In this document: positions 16,975 through 24,868 of the stretch, one piece after another | Layout: every line of letters starts with the position of its first letter | Position numbering within the stretch: position 1 is the stretch's first letter | Assembly (NCBI GenBank): GCA_038135995.1 | Contig: JAYPYO010000001.1 | Coordinates: 54,333 to 118,332 of the forward strand | DNA from: HTCC2207 sp038135995 | GTDB taxonomy: Bacteria; Pseudomonadota; Gammaproteobacteria; Pseudomonadales; Porticoccaceae | Reading direction: 5' to 3' | DNA length: 64,000 nt | Program-made: the position numbers and the translations under genes | The notes under the pieces: generated by a model | Seen by the model: only the letters and a program-made list of their open reading frames with translations | Database searches by the model: none | Told to the model about the DNA's origin: nothing

Positions 16975-17976
16975 CTACGTAAGATTACTCAGCACAGCAG
17001 CCAGCTCTTTTGATAATGGTGCCTCAATATCCACCCAGTCTCCAGAAAGAGGATGCCGGAAGCGCAGACTGCTGGCATGCAAGAACAGGCGTTTTAGCCC
17101 CGCATCACGCAAGCTCTCGTTAAAGTGCACATCACCATATTTAGGGTCTCCGGCAATTGGCTGGCCCGAGAACTGGCAGTGAACCCTTATTTGATGGGTT
17201 CTACCGGTTTCAAGCCTGATATGCAGCAGACTGGCATCTTTATAACGTTGAGCAATTTTAAAATGAGTCACCGAGGGCTTACCCTCTGCATCTACACGCA
17301 CAATCCGCTCGCCTGAAGATAGCTGGTTTTTCTTTAGGGGTGCATTAATAGTCGCTTTGCCCTTGGGCCACTGACCCTTCACCAACGCCTGATAGCGCTT
17401 CTCAATCTGATTGCGCTGCATAGCTGCCTGTAACTCCAGCAGCACGGCACGCTTTTTGGCAAGCATTAGGCAGCCCGAGGTATCTCGGTCCAGCCTGTGC
17501 ACTAACTCAAGAAATCTGGCCTCTGGACGCTCGGCACGCAGTGCTTCTATAGCTCCTAGGGAAATACCACTGCCACCATGAACCGCCAGCCCACTGGGCT
17601 TATTAATAATCAGTAGACCCTCATCCTCAAAGAGAATATTTTCGGCTAAATAACGCCTAAGCTGCTTGCCGGGAACCGGTGCGGCTCCACGCTCGGCAAC
17701 TCTTATCGGCGCGATTCTGACAATATCACCTCGCTTAACTCTGGTATCTGCCTTCACCCTGCCTTTATTAACCCGCACTTCCCCTTTGCGCAGCAGCCTG
17801 TAGATACGCGACTTGGGAACCCCTTTAAGGTGGCGTATTAAAAAGTTATCCAGGCGCTGGCCCTCATGCTCGGGGCCAATCTCAGTAAAAGACACCTTGG
17901 AGAAATCCGCCGCAGAACTATCCTGCTGCTGGTTTGACTGGTTATTAAACTGAGATTTTGAATCTGATTCAGACAA
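16975..17976 (-). CDS. rluC: 23S rRNA pseudouridine synthase RluC
   Basis: A 333-residue RluA-family enzyme, expected to modify U955, U2504 and U2580 of 23S rRNA. An S4 RNA-binding domain (about 40-100, RLDNFLIRHLKGVPKSRIYRLLRKGEVRVN in part) precedes the catalytic domain with HRLDRDTSG (Asp near 157) and RTHQIRVH. The start given is a TTG at 17976 without a clear ribosome site, giving a Ser/Gln-rich tail of about 30 residues; a slightly later start is possible. It diverges from rne, the conserved arrangement. Confidence 0.94.
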   Translation of the reverse strand: MSESDSKSQFNNQSNQQQDSSAADFSKVSFTEIGPEHEGQRLDNFLIRHLKGVPKSRIYRLLRKGEVRVNKGRVKADTRVKRGDIVRIAPIRVAERGAAPVPGKQLRRYLAENILFEDEGLLIINKPSGLAVHGGSGISLGAIEALRAERPEARFLELVHRLDRDTSGCLMLAKKRAVLLELQAAMQRNQIEKRYQALVKGQWPKGKATINAPLKKNQLSSGERIVRVDAEGKPSVTHFKIAQRYKDASLLHIRLETGRTHQIRVHCQFSGQPIAGDPKYGDVHFNESLRDAGLKRLFLHASSLRFRHPLSGDWVDIEAPLSKELAAVLSNLT

Positions 17977-18010
17977 GATAAATCAACTATAGAGGTTAGA
18001 AAACCGCGCC

Positions 18011-18040
18011 ATTGTACCTACCTCAATTAGAATCACCCAA
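18011..18040 (-). promoter_or_regulatory. Possible promoter of rluC
   Basis: On the minus strand TTGGGT (18035-18040) and TACAAT (18011-18016) are separated by 18 bases, with the rluC start 35 bases downstream of the -10. The -35 is imperfect. Confidence 0.4.
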
Positions 18041-18058
18041 CTAAATTATGTGTTTCAA

Positions 18059-18087
18059 TTGTAGCTGCGTGCATTTGTTGCTATATT
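18059..18087 (+). promoter_or_regulatory. Probable promoter of rne
   Basis: TTGTAG (18059-18064) and TATATT (18082-18087) are spaced by exactly 17 bases, about 655 bases upstream of the rne start. Transcription from near 18094 would give a very long leader, as is known for rne in enterobacteria and pseudomonads. Confidence 0.6.
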
Positions 18088-18094
18088 GCGCCGC

Positions 18095-18742
18095 GATATC
18101 CCCGGGCCAGACGCCAAAAATTGGCCGCCCCGGGTGAGACTGCTCCCAGGTTTAATGGGGTAAAGAATAAGTGACTACCTGCCATAGCTATGCAATTAGG
18201 TCATGTAAATGACCAAGGCATTCGCAGGTAATCAACAATAGCTGAGTGATCTCAGCCAGTGAAAATAAGTTTAGAAACAGGATTAGAGTCCAGATACTGC
18301 CGTTTTAGAGCGCTGTCTTTAAAAAAACAATCGATTGTATTTATCTTTATCGACTGTATATAAGACGAAATAAGCCACTCAAAACGTTGAATCACAGCAT
18401 CTGGCTGTTTAAGAAACGAAAGAATTTTAAGACATTGTTATTAATCTGCGTCGATTGAGGCTTTTACCCAACGTCGCTGAAAGCTGATAACCAGGCGCTC
18501 AAGCATTAGCAATTGCGACTTTTATATCAGCATTAATCTGTTTAATAACGCTGTCTAACAGGCTACAGATCTATTTTGGACTGGCCAGCCCATTCCTTAA
18601 AAGCCCCAATGTTAATGGCTTTTAAGGTTTTTGGTACTGCTAAACGCAGGCTGGTGGTTACGGGATCTAGCCCTTTCGCTTTGACCTCCCCTTCTGACTT
18701 TTTCATCTGGCTCTCACTCTCAACAATGAGAATAGGTGAACT
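18095..18742 (+). promoter_or_regulatory. Long structured 5' leader of rne
   Basis: This stretch of about 650 bases has no gene. It holds several perfect hairpins: GGTCAT/ATGACC with GTAA loop (18199-18214), enclosed by ACCTGC/GCAGGT (18177-18182 with 18224-18229), then GCTGAG/CTCAGC (18241-18256). A GC-rich imperfect stem (about 18101-18134) starts the leader. In E. coli the rne leader is bound by RNase E and gives autoregulation; the same role here is inferred from position and structure, and I did not match a named RNA family. The remainder (18260-18700) is AT-rich with no clear signal. Confidence 0.65.
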
Positions 18743-21616
18743 ATGAAACGCATGTTAATTAACGCCTCGCATACAGAAGAAATGCGAGTTGCCATGGTCG
18801 ATGGCCAGCGGCTGTATGATCTGGACATTGAAAACCGTACCAGAGAACAAAAAAAATCCAATATCTACAAAGGCAAAATCACCCGAGTAGAGCCCAGCCT
18901 AGAGGCTGCCTTTGTCGATTACGGCGCCGAGCGCCACGGCTTTTTACCCCTCAAAGAGATCTCTCGAGAGTACTTTAAAAAAGGCGCCTCTGAGGGTGGT
19001 CGTGTTCGTATTCAGGACGCTATTAAAGAAGGCCAGGAAGTTCTGGTTCAGGTAGAGAAAGAAGAACGCGGCTCCAAGGGCGCAGCACTGACTACCTTTA
19101 TGAGCCTCGCCGGACGCTATCTGGTGCTAATGCCAAACAACCCTCGAGCCGGTGGTATCTCACGCAGAATTGAGGGCGACGAGCGCGCCGATCTGCGTGA
19201 AGCCATGCGCGGCTTAAATATTCCCGATGGCATGGGCGCTATAGTTCGCACCGCTGGTATTGGTCGCGCCACAGAGGAACTGCAGTGGGATTTAGACTAT
19301 TTACTGCAGCTTTGGAATACCATCACAGAGGAAGCCGATGGCTCCAAAGCTCCCCATTTCCTGTTCCAGGAAAGCAATGTGATTGTCCGCGCTATTCGCG
19401 ACTACCTGCGTCAGGATGTAGGCGAAGTTATAGTTGATAGCGAAGAGGCCTATGCCCTTGCTGCGGCCTTTATTGGCACTGTGATGCCAGACTTTACCAG
19501 CAAGGTGAAGTTCTATCAGGAAGAGATTCCACTGTTTAACCGCTATCAGGTTGAAAACCAGATCGAGACCGCGTTTTGTCGTGAAGTGGGCCTCCCCTCT
19601 GGTGGCTCAATCGTTATCGATGTGACTGAGGCCATGGTCTCAATCGATATCAATAGCGCGCGTGCCACCAAAGGCGGGGATATCGAAGAAACGGCATTTA
19701 ACACCAACAAAGAGGCTGCGGAAGAAATTGCCCGCCAGCTGCGTCTTCGAGATGTTGGCGGCCTGATTGTTATCGACTTTATCGATATGCTCAACAGCAA
19801 GCACCAGAAAGCCGTTGAGAATAAAATGCGCGATGCGCTGGTAATAGATCGCGCCAGAGTTCAGGTGGGTCGTATCTCGCGCTTTGGCCTGCTGGAGATG
19901 TCTCGCCAGCGCCTGCGCCCCTCTCTGGAAGAAACCATGTCCAGGGTCTGTCCTCGCTGTAATGGTCAGGGTACCATTCGCGGTACCAGATCACTGGCAC
20001 TGTCGATTTTAAGGCTGGTTGAGGAAGAAGCTCAAAAAGAATCCAGCCGTGAAATCCGTGCCATTGTGCCAGTGCCTGTAGCCACATTCTTGCTTAACGA
20101 GAAGCGCAGAGAAATCTCAGATATAGAGTCACGCAATAAGATCCGGGTAACCGTATTACCAAACACAGAGATGGATACGCCACACTATGAAGTGGTGCGT
20201 ATTCGCAATCAAGACGAAGATACATCAGATTTTAGTTACAAAATGGCCCAGGAGTTAAGCAAGCCAGAAATTGAGGTTGTATCCGATTCGGCCGATGGCG
20301 CAAAAGCTCTGGCACAGCCAGCAGTAAAGACCATAGTGCCATCCAAACCTGCCCCTCAGGTGGCACAGTCCAAGCCTGAAGAAACCAAGACACCGGGCCT
20401 GGTTAAGCGCCTCTGGGACAGCATGTTTGGTGAAACCAAAGTTGAAGAGGAAGAAAAGCCCAAACCCAGAAGTAATAACCGCAACAACAGAAATCGCGGC
20501 GGGCAAAACAATCGTAATCGCAATAACAATCGCCGGTCAAATAACCGTAGTGATGACAGCCGTAAAAACAAGGATGCCCAGGGCGAAGGCCGCAATAACG
20601 GCAACCGTGGCAAGAATAGTGATTCTCGCAATAGTGACTCGCGCAGCAATGAAAATCGCCGCAACAGCAACAATCGTCGCAACCAGACAAAAAATAATGA
20701 TGCTGAGTCGCGCAATGCAGCCAAGGAAAATAAGCAGACCGAAACTCCAGAGAACAACAGTGCATCACCTCAGGGCGATCAGTTAAAACGTCGCCCAGAT
20801 GACAAGCGTCGCGGCCCCCGCCGTCGTCGCCAGCGACAGGATGTACCTCAGGATATACTGGACAAAACAGCTACAGCTGCTTCAGCCAATGAGACAGAGA
20901 CTGCAACACAGGCACCTGCCAAAGCAAATAATGCTGAGCCGAGCAAAGCGTCAGCGGCTGCTAAAAACTCTGCCGAGGTAAAGCCAGCGACTACTAGCGA
21001 GGCGCCGGTGGCGACTGCAGACAGCCCGGAAACCGCAGCAGAAAAACCAGCGGCAAAGCCTAAGCGTAAACCTGCCAAGCCCAGAGCTCCGAAGAAAGAT
21101 GCCGTTGAGGCGCCCAAGAAAGACAAAGCTGAGGCTCCCAAGAAAGACACAGCTGAGGCTCCCGCTAAAGAGACGGCTGAGGCTCCCAATAAAACAACAG
21201 CCAGCGTCTCTGCAGCAGATATGCCAGTGGCCAAGGCCGATGCTGAGACTCAAGCGCCAGCGGCAGAAGATAAGCCAAAGGCCAAAGCAAAGGCCAAGCC
21301 AAAAGCTAAAGCCAAGGCCAAACCAAAAGCGAAGCCAGCTGCCGCAGACAAGCCAGCAGAGGGACCTCGCGCCAGTAATGACCCTCGCCAGCGACCCAAG
21401 CCAGTGGCTAAGGTCGAGGTCAGCACTGAGCGGCCCACTATCCCAGCTCCACAGGCTGCGGATTCAATTACTCCGCTAACCGCAGCACCAAAACCACCAG
21501 TGGCACGGGCATCCAATGATCCCCGCAAAAAGCGCAGCGCTGAAAAAGCACAGCCAAAGACCACTACAGATGATGCTGTAAGCGCGCAAAGTAACGAAAA
21601 ATCACCAAAGGAGTAA
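18743..21616 (+). CDS. rne: Ribonuclease E
   Basis: A 957-residue endonuclease, core of the RNA degradosome. The catalytic half has an S1 domain (about 37-120), the DNase I-like metal aspartates Asp302 and Asp345 (VSIDINS, IVIDFIDM) and the zinc-link CPRC (403-406). The C-terminal half is disordered. PGLVKRLWDSMFG (551-563) is a candidate amphipathic membrane anchor. It is followed by an Asn/Arg-rich RNA-binding stretch (about 575-665), Ala/Pro/Lys repeats (788-819 and about 845-870), and two NDPR motifs near residues 880 and 925. AGGTG supports the start. Expression is probably autoregulated through the long leader. Confidence 0.98.
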   Translation: MKRMLINASHTEEMRVAMVDGQRLYDLDIENRTREQKKSNIYKGKITRVEPSLEAAFVDYGAERHGFLPLKEISREYFKKGASEGGRVRIQDAIKEGQEVLVQVEKEERGSKGAALTTFMSLAGRYLVLMPNNPRAGGISRRIEGDERADLREAMRGLNIPDGMGAIVRTAGIGRATEELQWDLDYLLQLWNTITEEADGSKAPHFLFQESNVIVRAIRDYLRQDVGEVIVDSEEAYALAAAFIGTVMPDFTSKVKFYQEEIPLFNRYQVENQIETAFCREVGLPSGGSIVIDVTEAMVSIDINSARATKGGDIEETAFNTNKEAAEEIARQLRLRDVGGLIVIDFIDMLNSKHQKAVENKMRDALVIDRARVQVGRISRFGLLEMSRQRLRPSLEETMSRVCPRCNGQGTIRGTRSLALSILRLVEEEAQKESSREIRAIVPVPVATFLLNEKRREISDIESRNKIRVTVLPNTEMDTPHYEVVRIRNQDEDTSDFSYKMAQELSKPEIEVVSDSADGAKALAQPAVKTIVPSKPAPQVAQSKPEETKTPGLVKRLWDSMFGETKVEEEEKPKPRSNNRNNRNRGGQNNRNRNNNRRSNNRSDDSRKNKDAQGEGRNNGNRGKNSDSRNSDSRSNENRRNSNNRRNQTKNNDAESRNAAKENKQTETPENNSASPQGDQLKRRPDDKRRGPRRRRQRQDVPQDILDKTATAASANETETATQAPAKANNAEPSKASAAAKNSAEVKPATTSEAPVATADSPETAAEKPAAKPKRKPAKPRAPKKDAVEAPKKDKAEAPKKDTAEAPAKETAEAPNKTTASVSAADMPVAKADAETQAPAAEDKPKAKAKAKPKAKAKAKPKAKPAAADKPAEGPRASNDPRQRPKPVAKVEVSTERPTIPAPQAADSITPLTAAPKPPVARASNDPRKKRSAEKAQPKTTTDDAVSAQSNEKSPKE
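21104..21199 (+). repeat. Four tandem 24-bp repeats inside rne
   Basis: Four in-frame 8-residue units read VEAPKKDK, AEAPKKDT, AEAPAKET and AEAPNKTT. They are in the disordered tail of RNase E; a shortened copy (APKKDA) precedes them. Copy number could vary between strains. Confidence 0.85.
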
Positions 21617-21623
21617 TTGTTGC

Positions 21624-21651
21624 TTGTCAGTGCAAAAAGGCGCTGTATAAT
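21624..21651 (+). promoter_or_regulatory. Promoter of tRNA-Ser
   Basis: TTGTCA (21624-21629) and a perfect TATAAT (21646-21651) are spaced by 16 bases and followed by a GC-rich stretch, typical of stable-RNA promoters. The -10 starts 59 bases before the mature tRNA, so a 5' leader of about 45-50 bases would be removed by processing. Confidence 0.8.
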
Positions 21652-21660
21652 CAGCGCCTT
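21637..21660. repeat. 9-bp inverted repeat with the -10 box as its loop
   Basis: AAGGCGCTG (21637-21645) and CAGCGCCTT (21652-21660) are perfect complements and flank TATAAT. In the rne transcript this would be a stable 3' hairpin beginning 21 bases after the stop; it lacks a U run, so it is not a classic terminator. In DNA it makes the tRNA-Ser -10 region palindromic. Confidence 0.8.
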
Positions 21661-21704
21661 CAGATTGTCAGGGTAGAGAAAATATATCCTGATTAGCAGA
21701 ATCA

Positions 21705-21795
21705 GGTGGGATGGCAGAGCGGTTGAATGCACCAGTCTTGAAAACTGGCATACGTTAATAGCGTATCTAGGGTTCGAATCCCTATCCCACCGCCA
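21705..21795 (+). tRNA. tRNA-Ser (anticodon TGA)
   Basis: A 91-base class II tRNA. Acceptor GGTGGGA pairs with TCCCACC, the anticodon stem CCAGT/ACTGG encloses CTTGAAA, a long variable arm follows, and the T-arm contains GGTTCGAATCC. Discriminator G and encoded CCA end at 21795. It reads UCA codons. Confidence 0.97.
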
Positions 21796-21799
21796 TTTT

Positions 21800-21830
21800 A
21801 AAAAAAGCCCCTTTTTAAGGGGCTTTTTTT
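21800..21830 (+). terminator. Rho-independent terminator after tRNA-Ser
   Basis: The hairpin AAGCCCCTT/AAGGGGCTT is followed by seven T residues, five bases after the tRNA CCA. A-rich on the left, so it could act in both directions. Confidence 0.92.
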
Positions 21831-21972
21831 ATGGTCAATATTTAACTGAATAGTCTCACCCTGGGATCACTAAGCATCATTCAGGCAGAGCTGACTAACT
21901 TGCTATTCAGTTATGCATATGTTTCGCTAGAGCAGATATCCCAGCATAGAATTGACACTCAAGGAACTCATC

Positions 21973-22839
21973 ATGGACTTTACTCCACGTAAAATACTCA
22001 GTGCCGCCGCCGCATTTTTTTCCCTAATCGTAATTTTTTCATCTTTTGTCATAGTAGATGCAGGCTATGTAGGGGTTGTTAAACGTCTGGGGGCAGTTCA
22101 GCCAGACTACCTGCCCGAAGGCTTTCATATAAAGACGCCGTTTGTCGAGGGCATTCAGGAGTTCGATGTGCGCTTAGCCAAGGTGCAGACAATTGCTGGC
22201 GCCTCATCGCGAGATCTGCAGGTAATCACCACTGAGATTGCTGTGCAGTATTCTATGATCGCGGACCTAACACCAATGACGCTGCAAAAAATTGGCACCA
22301 GAAAAATCGTAGAACGCACATTGATCGAACCTGCGATTATGGAATCGGTCAAAGCTATTACCGCTCTGTATACAGCTGAGCAGCTGATTACTCAGCGAGC
22401 GGAGGTAAAAAACAAGATTCAGGACAGAATAAATAGCTTTCTCAATGAAACCTTAAAAGAGAAAGAGCTGATGGGCGCGCTGGCCATAGCCAATGTGGCA
22501 ATTACTGACTTCGATTTCTCCGAGGAATTTAACCGCGCCATTGAGGAGAAAGTACGTGCAGAGCAGGAGGCACTAAAAGCCAAAAATGAGAAGCTGCGCA
22601 GAGTCACTCAGGCTGAGGCAGCTGCTGCAGAGAAGACTCTTGCCGCTGATGCCAAGGCTTATGAAATCAAGGTGGAGTCACAGGCCAGAGCTAACGCAAT
22701 CAAGCTAGAGGCGGAGGCGCTAAAAGATAATCCCCAGCTGATTGATTTGCGCATTGCTGAGAAGTGGGACGGCCAGCTGCCAAAATTCTCCGGTGGTGAT
22801 GCTATACCACTGCTAAATATAGATGCACTTGAACAATAG
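21973..22839 (+). CDS. SPFH/prohibitin-family membrane protein
   Basis: A 288-residue protein with one N-terminal membrane helix (about 8-28), a SPFH/prohibitin domain (GYVGVVKRLGAVQPDYLPEG onward to about 190) and a charged, Ala/Glu-rich coiled coil (about 190-255). Such proteins oligomerise in membranes as scaffolds, often for the FtsH protease. It has no HflK partner or NfeD-type gene beside it, so it resembles the stand-alone prohibitin type. The frame is open from TTG 21952, but AAGGA seven bases before the ATG at 21973 decides the start. It is a single-gene unit between two terminators. Confidence 0.9.
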   Translation: MDFTPRKILSAAAAFFSLIVIFSSFVIVDAGYVGVVKRLGAVQPDYLPEGFHIKTPFVEGIQEFDVRLAKVQTIAGASSRDLQVITTEIAVQYSMIADLTPMTLQKIGTRKIVERTLIEPAIMESVKAITALYTAEQLITQRAEVKNKIQDRINSFLNETLKEKELMGALAIANVAITDFDFSEEFNRAIEEKVRAEQEALKAKNEKLRRVTQAEAAAAEKTLAADAKAYEIKVESQARANAIKLEAEALKDNPQLIDLRIAEKWDGQLPKFSGGDAIPLLNIDALEQ

Positions 22840-22897
22840 ACTCCAACCAAGACCTCAACGGGAGATAAAAATCACCATAGCCTCTTAGGTTCAGATA

Positions 22898-22927
22898 TAA
22901 AAAAGGCTGCCAAGGCAGCCTTTTTTA
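22898..22927. terminator. Bidirectional terminator between convergent genes
   Basis: AAGGCTGCC/GGCAGCCTT with a 2-base centre is flanked by an A run on the left and a T run on the right. It serves the SPFH gene (+) and the lipoprotein gene (-). Confidence 0.92.
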
Positions 22928-22962
22928 TTACTCAACTTTTTACAAGCTAGATAGCCTGTAGA

Positions 22963-23766
22963 CTAGCCCATCTCTTTAATGCCGTAGAGATCAAAGTGAA
23001 AGTCTTCACAGGTAGCTGTGGCTTCAAACATCTCACGAGCCTCGCCACCCTCGGCCATCCATCCAGCCATGCCGGCCGCTTTCTCTTCTTCACTGCGCCA
23101 GAATGCACCCTGGTAGAAGTCAGCACCTATATAAGCGCCCTCTGTAGTAGCAGGATCAAACATAGGGGTCAGCGAGGTGCTCATAAAACCATTGGCTCCT
23201 GCGGCTGCACGTCCAGCGGCAACCCAGTCAACAAATACTGCTTGGGCAGAATCCACATTGGCCATGGTCATACCTTCATTAAGCTTGCAGAACTGGTACA
23301 TAGCCTGGAACGGTCCTGTCCCCTCCCATTCTGCGGCCGGAGCAACCACTTGCTCAACCTCAAAGAGGAATACTCGCTCCGGATCACAGGTCAGAGTAGC
23401 ATCATGCTTGGCGGCAAAATCAGCAGCTTCATTTTCAAGCCACTCCTGCCAACCCGCATCACGTGCTTCCTGGCTGGCCCAAACATTGGCCCAGATACCA
23501 TCGTAATTGTCGTTGGGCTCTTTTGGAATCAATCCAAAGGCACCAGAGGTTTGATGCTGTGAGGCCGCTTCACGCGCATTCCAATCAGCATTGAGTGCCA
23601 TGTGGTTTTCCTGGGAATAGTTTTCACCCGCCTTGCACCACATATATTCAACCAACATATTTGACGGCTCAGCCGCTGGCTCTTCGACAGCTGCTACAGA
23701 TACTTCTTCTTTTGCACAGCCAGCTAACAGGGCCAGCAGTGCGGTTAAGGTCAGTAAATTTTTCAT
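22963..23766 (-). CDS. Uncharacterised lipoprotein with two tandem homologous domains
   Basis: I do not recognise this 267-residue protein. The ATG at 23766 (GAGGGAA upstream) gives a lipoprotein signal peptide with lipobox LLAGC (Cys17); the open frame begins 31 codons earlier, but those codons are not credible. No Asp follows the cysteine, so outer-membrane sorting is likely. The mature protein is acidic and rich in Trp and Ala. Residues 38-135 and 154-258 look like two copies: Y-x-x-C-K (41-45; 157-161), W62/W181, a Trp-Ser-Glu segment (W96-W106; W223-W236) and a final Cys with F-x-F (C127, F133-F135; C253, F256-F258). Paired cysteines suggest one disulfide per copy. Function unknown. Confidence 0.85.
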   Translation of the reverse strand: MKNLLTLTALLALLAGCAKEEVSVAAVEEPAAEPSNMLVEYMWCKAGENYSQENHMALNADWNAREAASQHQTSGAFGLIPKEPNDNYDGIWANVWASQEARDAGWQEWLENEAADFAAKHDATLTCDPERVFLFEVEQVVAPAAEWEGTGPFQAMYQFCKLNEGMTMANVDSAQAVFVDWVAAGRAAAGANGFMSTSLTPMFDPATTEGAYIGADFYQGAFWRSEEEKAAGMAGWMAEGGEAREMFEATATCEDFHFDLYGIKEMG

Positions 23767-23982
23767 TGGTATTCCCTCAGTTTTATTATTAGTTATAAGA
23801 TTTTTCACCGTACCTAATGCCAGCGACCTATGCTGACACAGGCTTTTACGCTTGGTCAATCGATACTAAGTCCTTGATACAGTTTGATTTAAACCTGATT
23901 AGGCCGGTAATGCAATGATGGATAGCACTTAAAGGGAATGGACTCTGCCAGGAAAATGGCTTTAACCAACAAACAGGATATG

Positions 23983-24055
23983 TGTCCCGTGAGGGACTTG
24001 AACCCCCAGCAGTCGCTTAGGAGGCGACGGATTTATCCAGTTAATCGAACGGGAC
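23983..24055 (-). tRNA. tRNA-Arg (anticodon CCT)
   Basis: A 73-base class I tRNA on the minus strand. Acceptor GTCCCGT pairs with ACGGGAC, D-arm GATT/AATC, anticodon stem GTCGC/GCGAC around CTCCTAA, and T-arm GGGGG/CCCTC with TTCAAGT loop. CCA is not encoded (the sequence after discriminator A is CACA). A TATAAT -10 box stands nine bases upstream (24065-24070). It reads AGG codons. Confidence 0.93.
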
Positions 24056-24138
24056 ATAGTCCATATTATAAGGTACCCGACAAAAACCGCCAGCACAGAA
24101 CGTCCCTAATAGGCTTAATATCCTTTACAATCCGCGCT

Positions 24139-24849
24139 ATGAACTTGCTGCTGTTAGAGCCCAATCAAATCTTCAACAACCAAGCATCCATTGCTGGACG
24201 CCAACTCGAGCATCTAATAAAAGTGCAGAGAGCTGCGGTTGGCGATACAGTCCGACTGGGCATGCTAAATGGATTGATGGGCCAGGGGTGCATCCGCGCC
24301 ATGGATTCAGAGCAGGCCTTGCTGGATATTGAGCTTGATACAGAACCGCCATCGGCCCTGCCGCTGACATTAATTCTTGCCCTACCACGACCCAAGATGT
24401 TGCGTCGCACACTGCAGACGGTGGCGGCTATGGGGGTTAAATCTATCTACCTGATCAATTCCTTTAGGGTTGAAAAAAGTTTTTGGCAAACCCCTTTTCT
24501 TGCGCCTGAGGCTATAGAGGAGCAGCTTATTTTAGGCTTGGAGCAGGCCAGAGACACCTCTATGCCTGCGGTGCATCAGCGCAAACTTTTTAAGCCATTT
24601 GTGGAAGATGAGCTGGCAGAAATTATTGCTGGCTCACAGGCACTGGTGGCGCACCCTATAGCCGATAGAGGCTGTCCCGTAGATTGCCAGAGCCCAGTCA
24701 CCCTTGCCATAGGGCCAGAGGGGGGCTTTATCCCCTACGAGATCGACAAGCTCAACCAGACCGGCTTTGAGTCTGTGCATCTGGGGCAGCGAATACTGCG
24801 GGTGGAAAATGCGGTGCCTGCCCTGCTCTCCCGACTTTTCCCGGCCTAG
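24139..24849 (+). CDS. rsmE: 16S rRNA m3U1498 methyltransferase RsmE
   Basis: A 236-residue SPOUT methyltransferase that methylates N3 of U1498 in 16S rRNA using AdoMet. The N-terminal PUA-like domain is followed by the knotted domain with the diagnostic LAIGPEGGFIPYE (about 188-200) and LGQRILRVENAVPALLS near the end. The frame is open back to 23938, but that part runs antisense through the tRNA-Arg gene, so the ATG at 24139 is the start. No clear ribosome site precedes it; a TTAATAT box 20-25 bases upstream hints at a very short leader. It converges with ygiQ, 19 bases apart. Confidence 0.95.
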   Translation: MNLLLLEPNQIFNNQASIAGRQLEHLIKVQRAAVGDTVRLGMLNGLMGQGCIRAMDSEQALLDIELDTEPPSALPLTLILALPRPKMLRRTLQTVAAMGVKSIYLINSFRVEKSFWQTPFLAPEAIEEQLILGLEQARDTSMPAVHQRKLFKPFVEDELAEIIAGSQALVAHPIADRGCPVDCQSPVTLAIGPEGGFIPYEIDKLNQTGFESVHLGQRILRVENAVPALLSRLFPA

Positions 24850-24868
24850 GCCGAGCCAACAGACAGTT

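Noticed and set aside
21104..21199. Regular tandem repeats considered as a CRISPR-like array
   Set aside because: Units are contiguous 24-bp in-frame codons with no spacers and encode the RNase E tail.
20356..21732. Several long minus-strand frames rich in Leu/Arg, Cys/His or Ala opposite rne
   Set aside because: They mirror the repetitive Asn/Arg and Ala/Lys codons of the RNase E tail; one also crosses the tRNA-Ser region.
23938..24138. N-terminal extension of rsmE and 31-codon extension of the lipoprotein at 23767-23859
   Set aside because: The first runs antisense through a tRNA; the second precedes a clear signal peptide with its own ribosome site.
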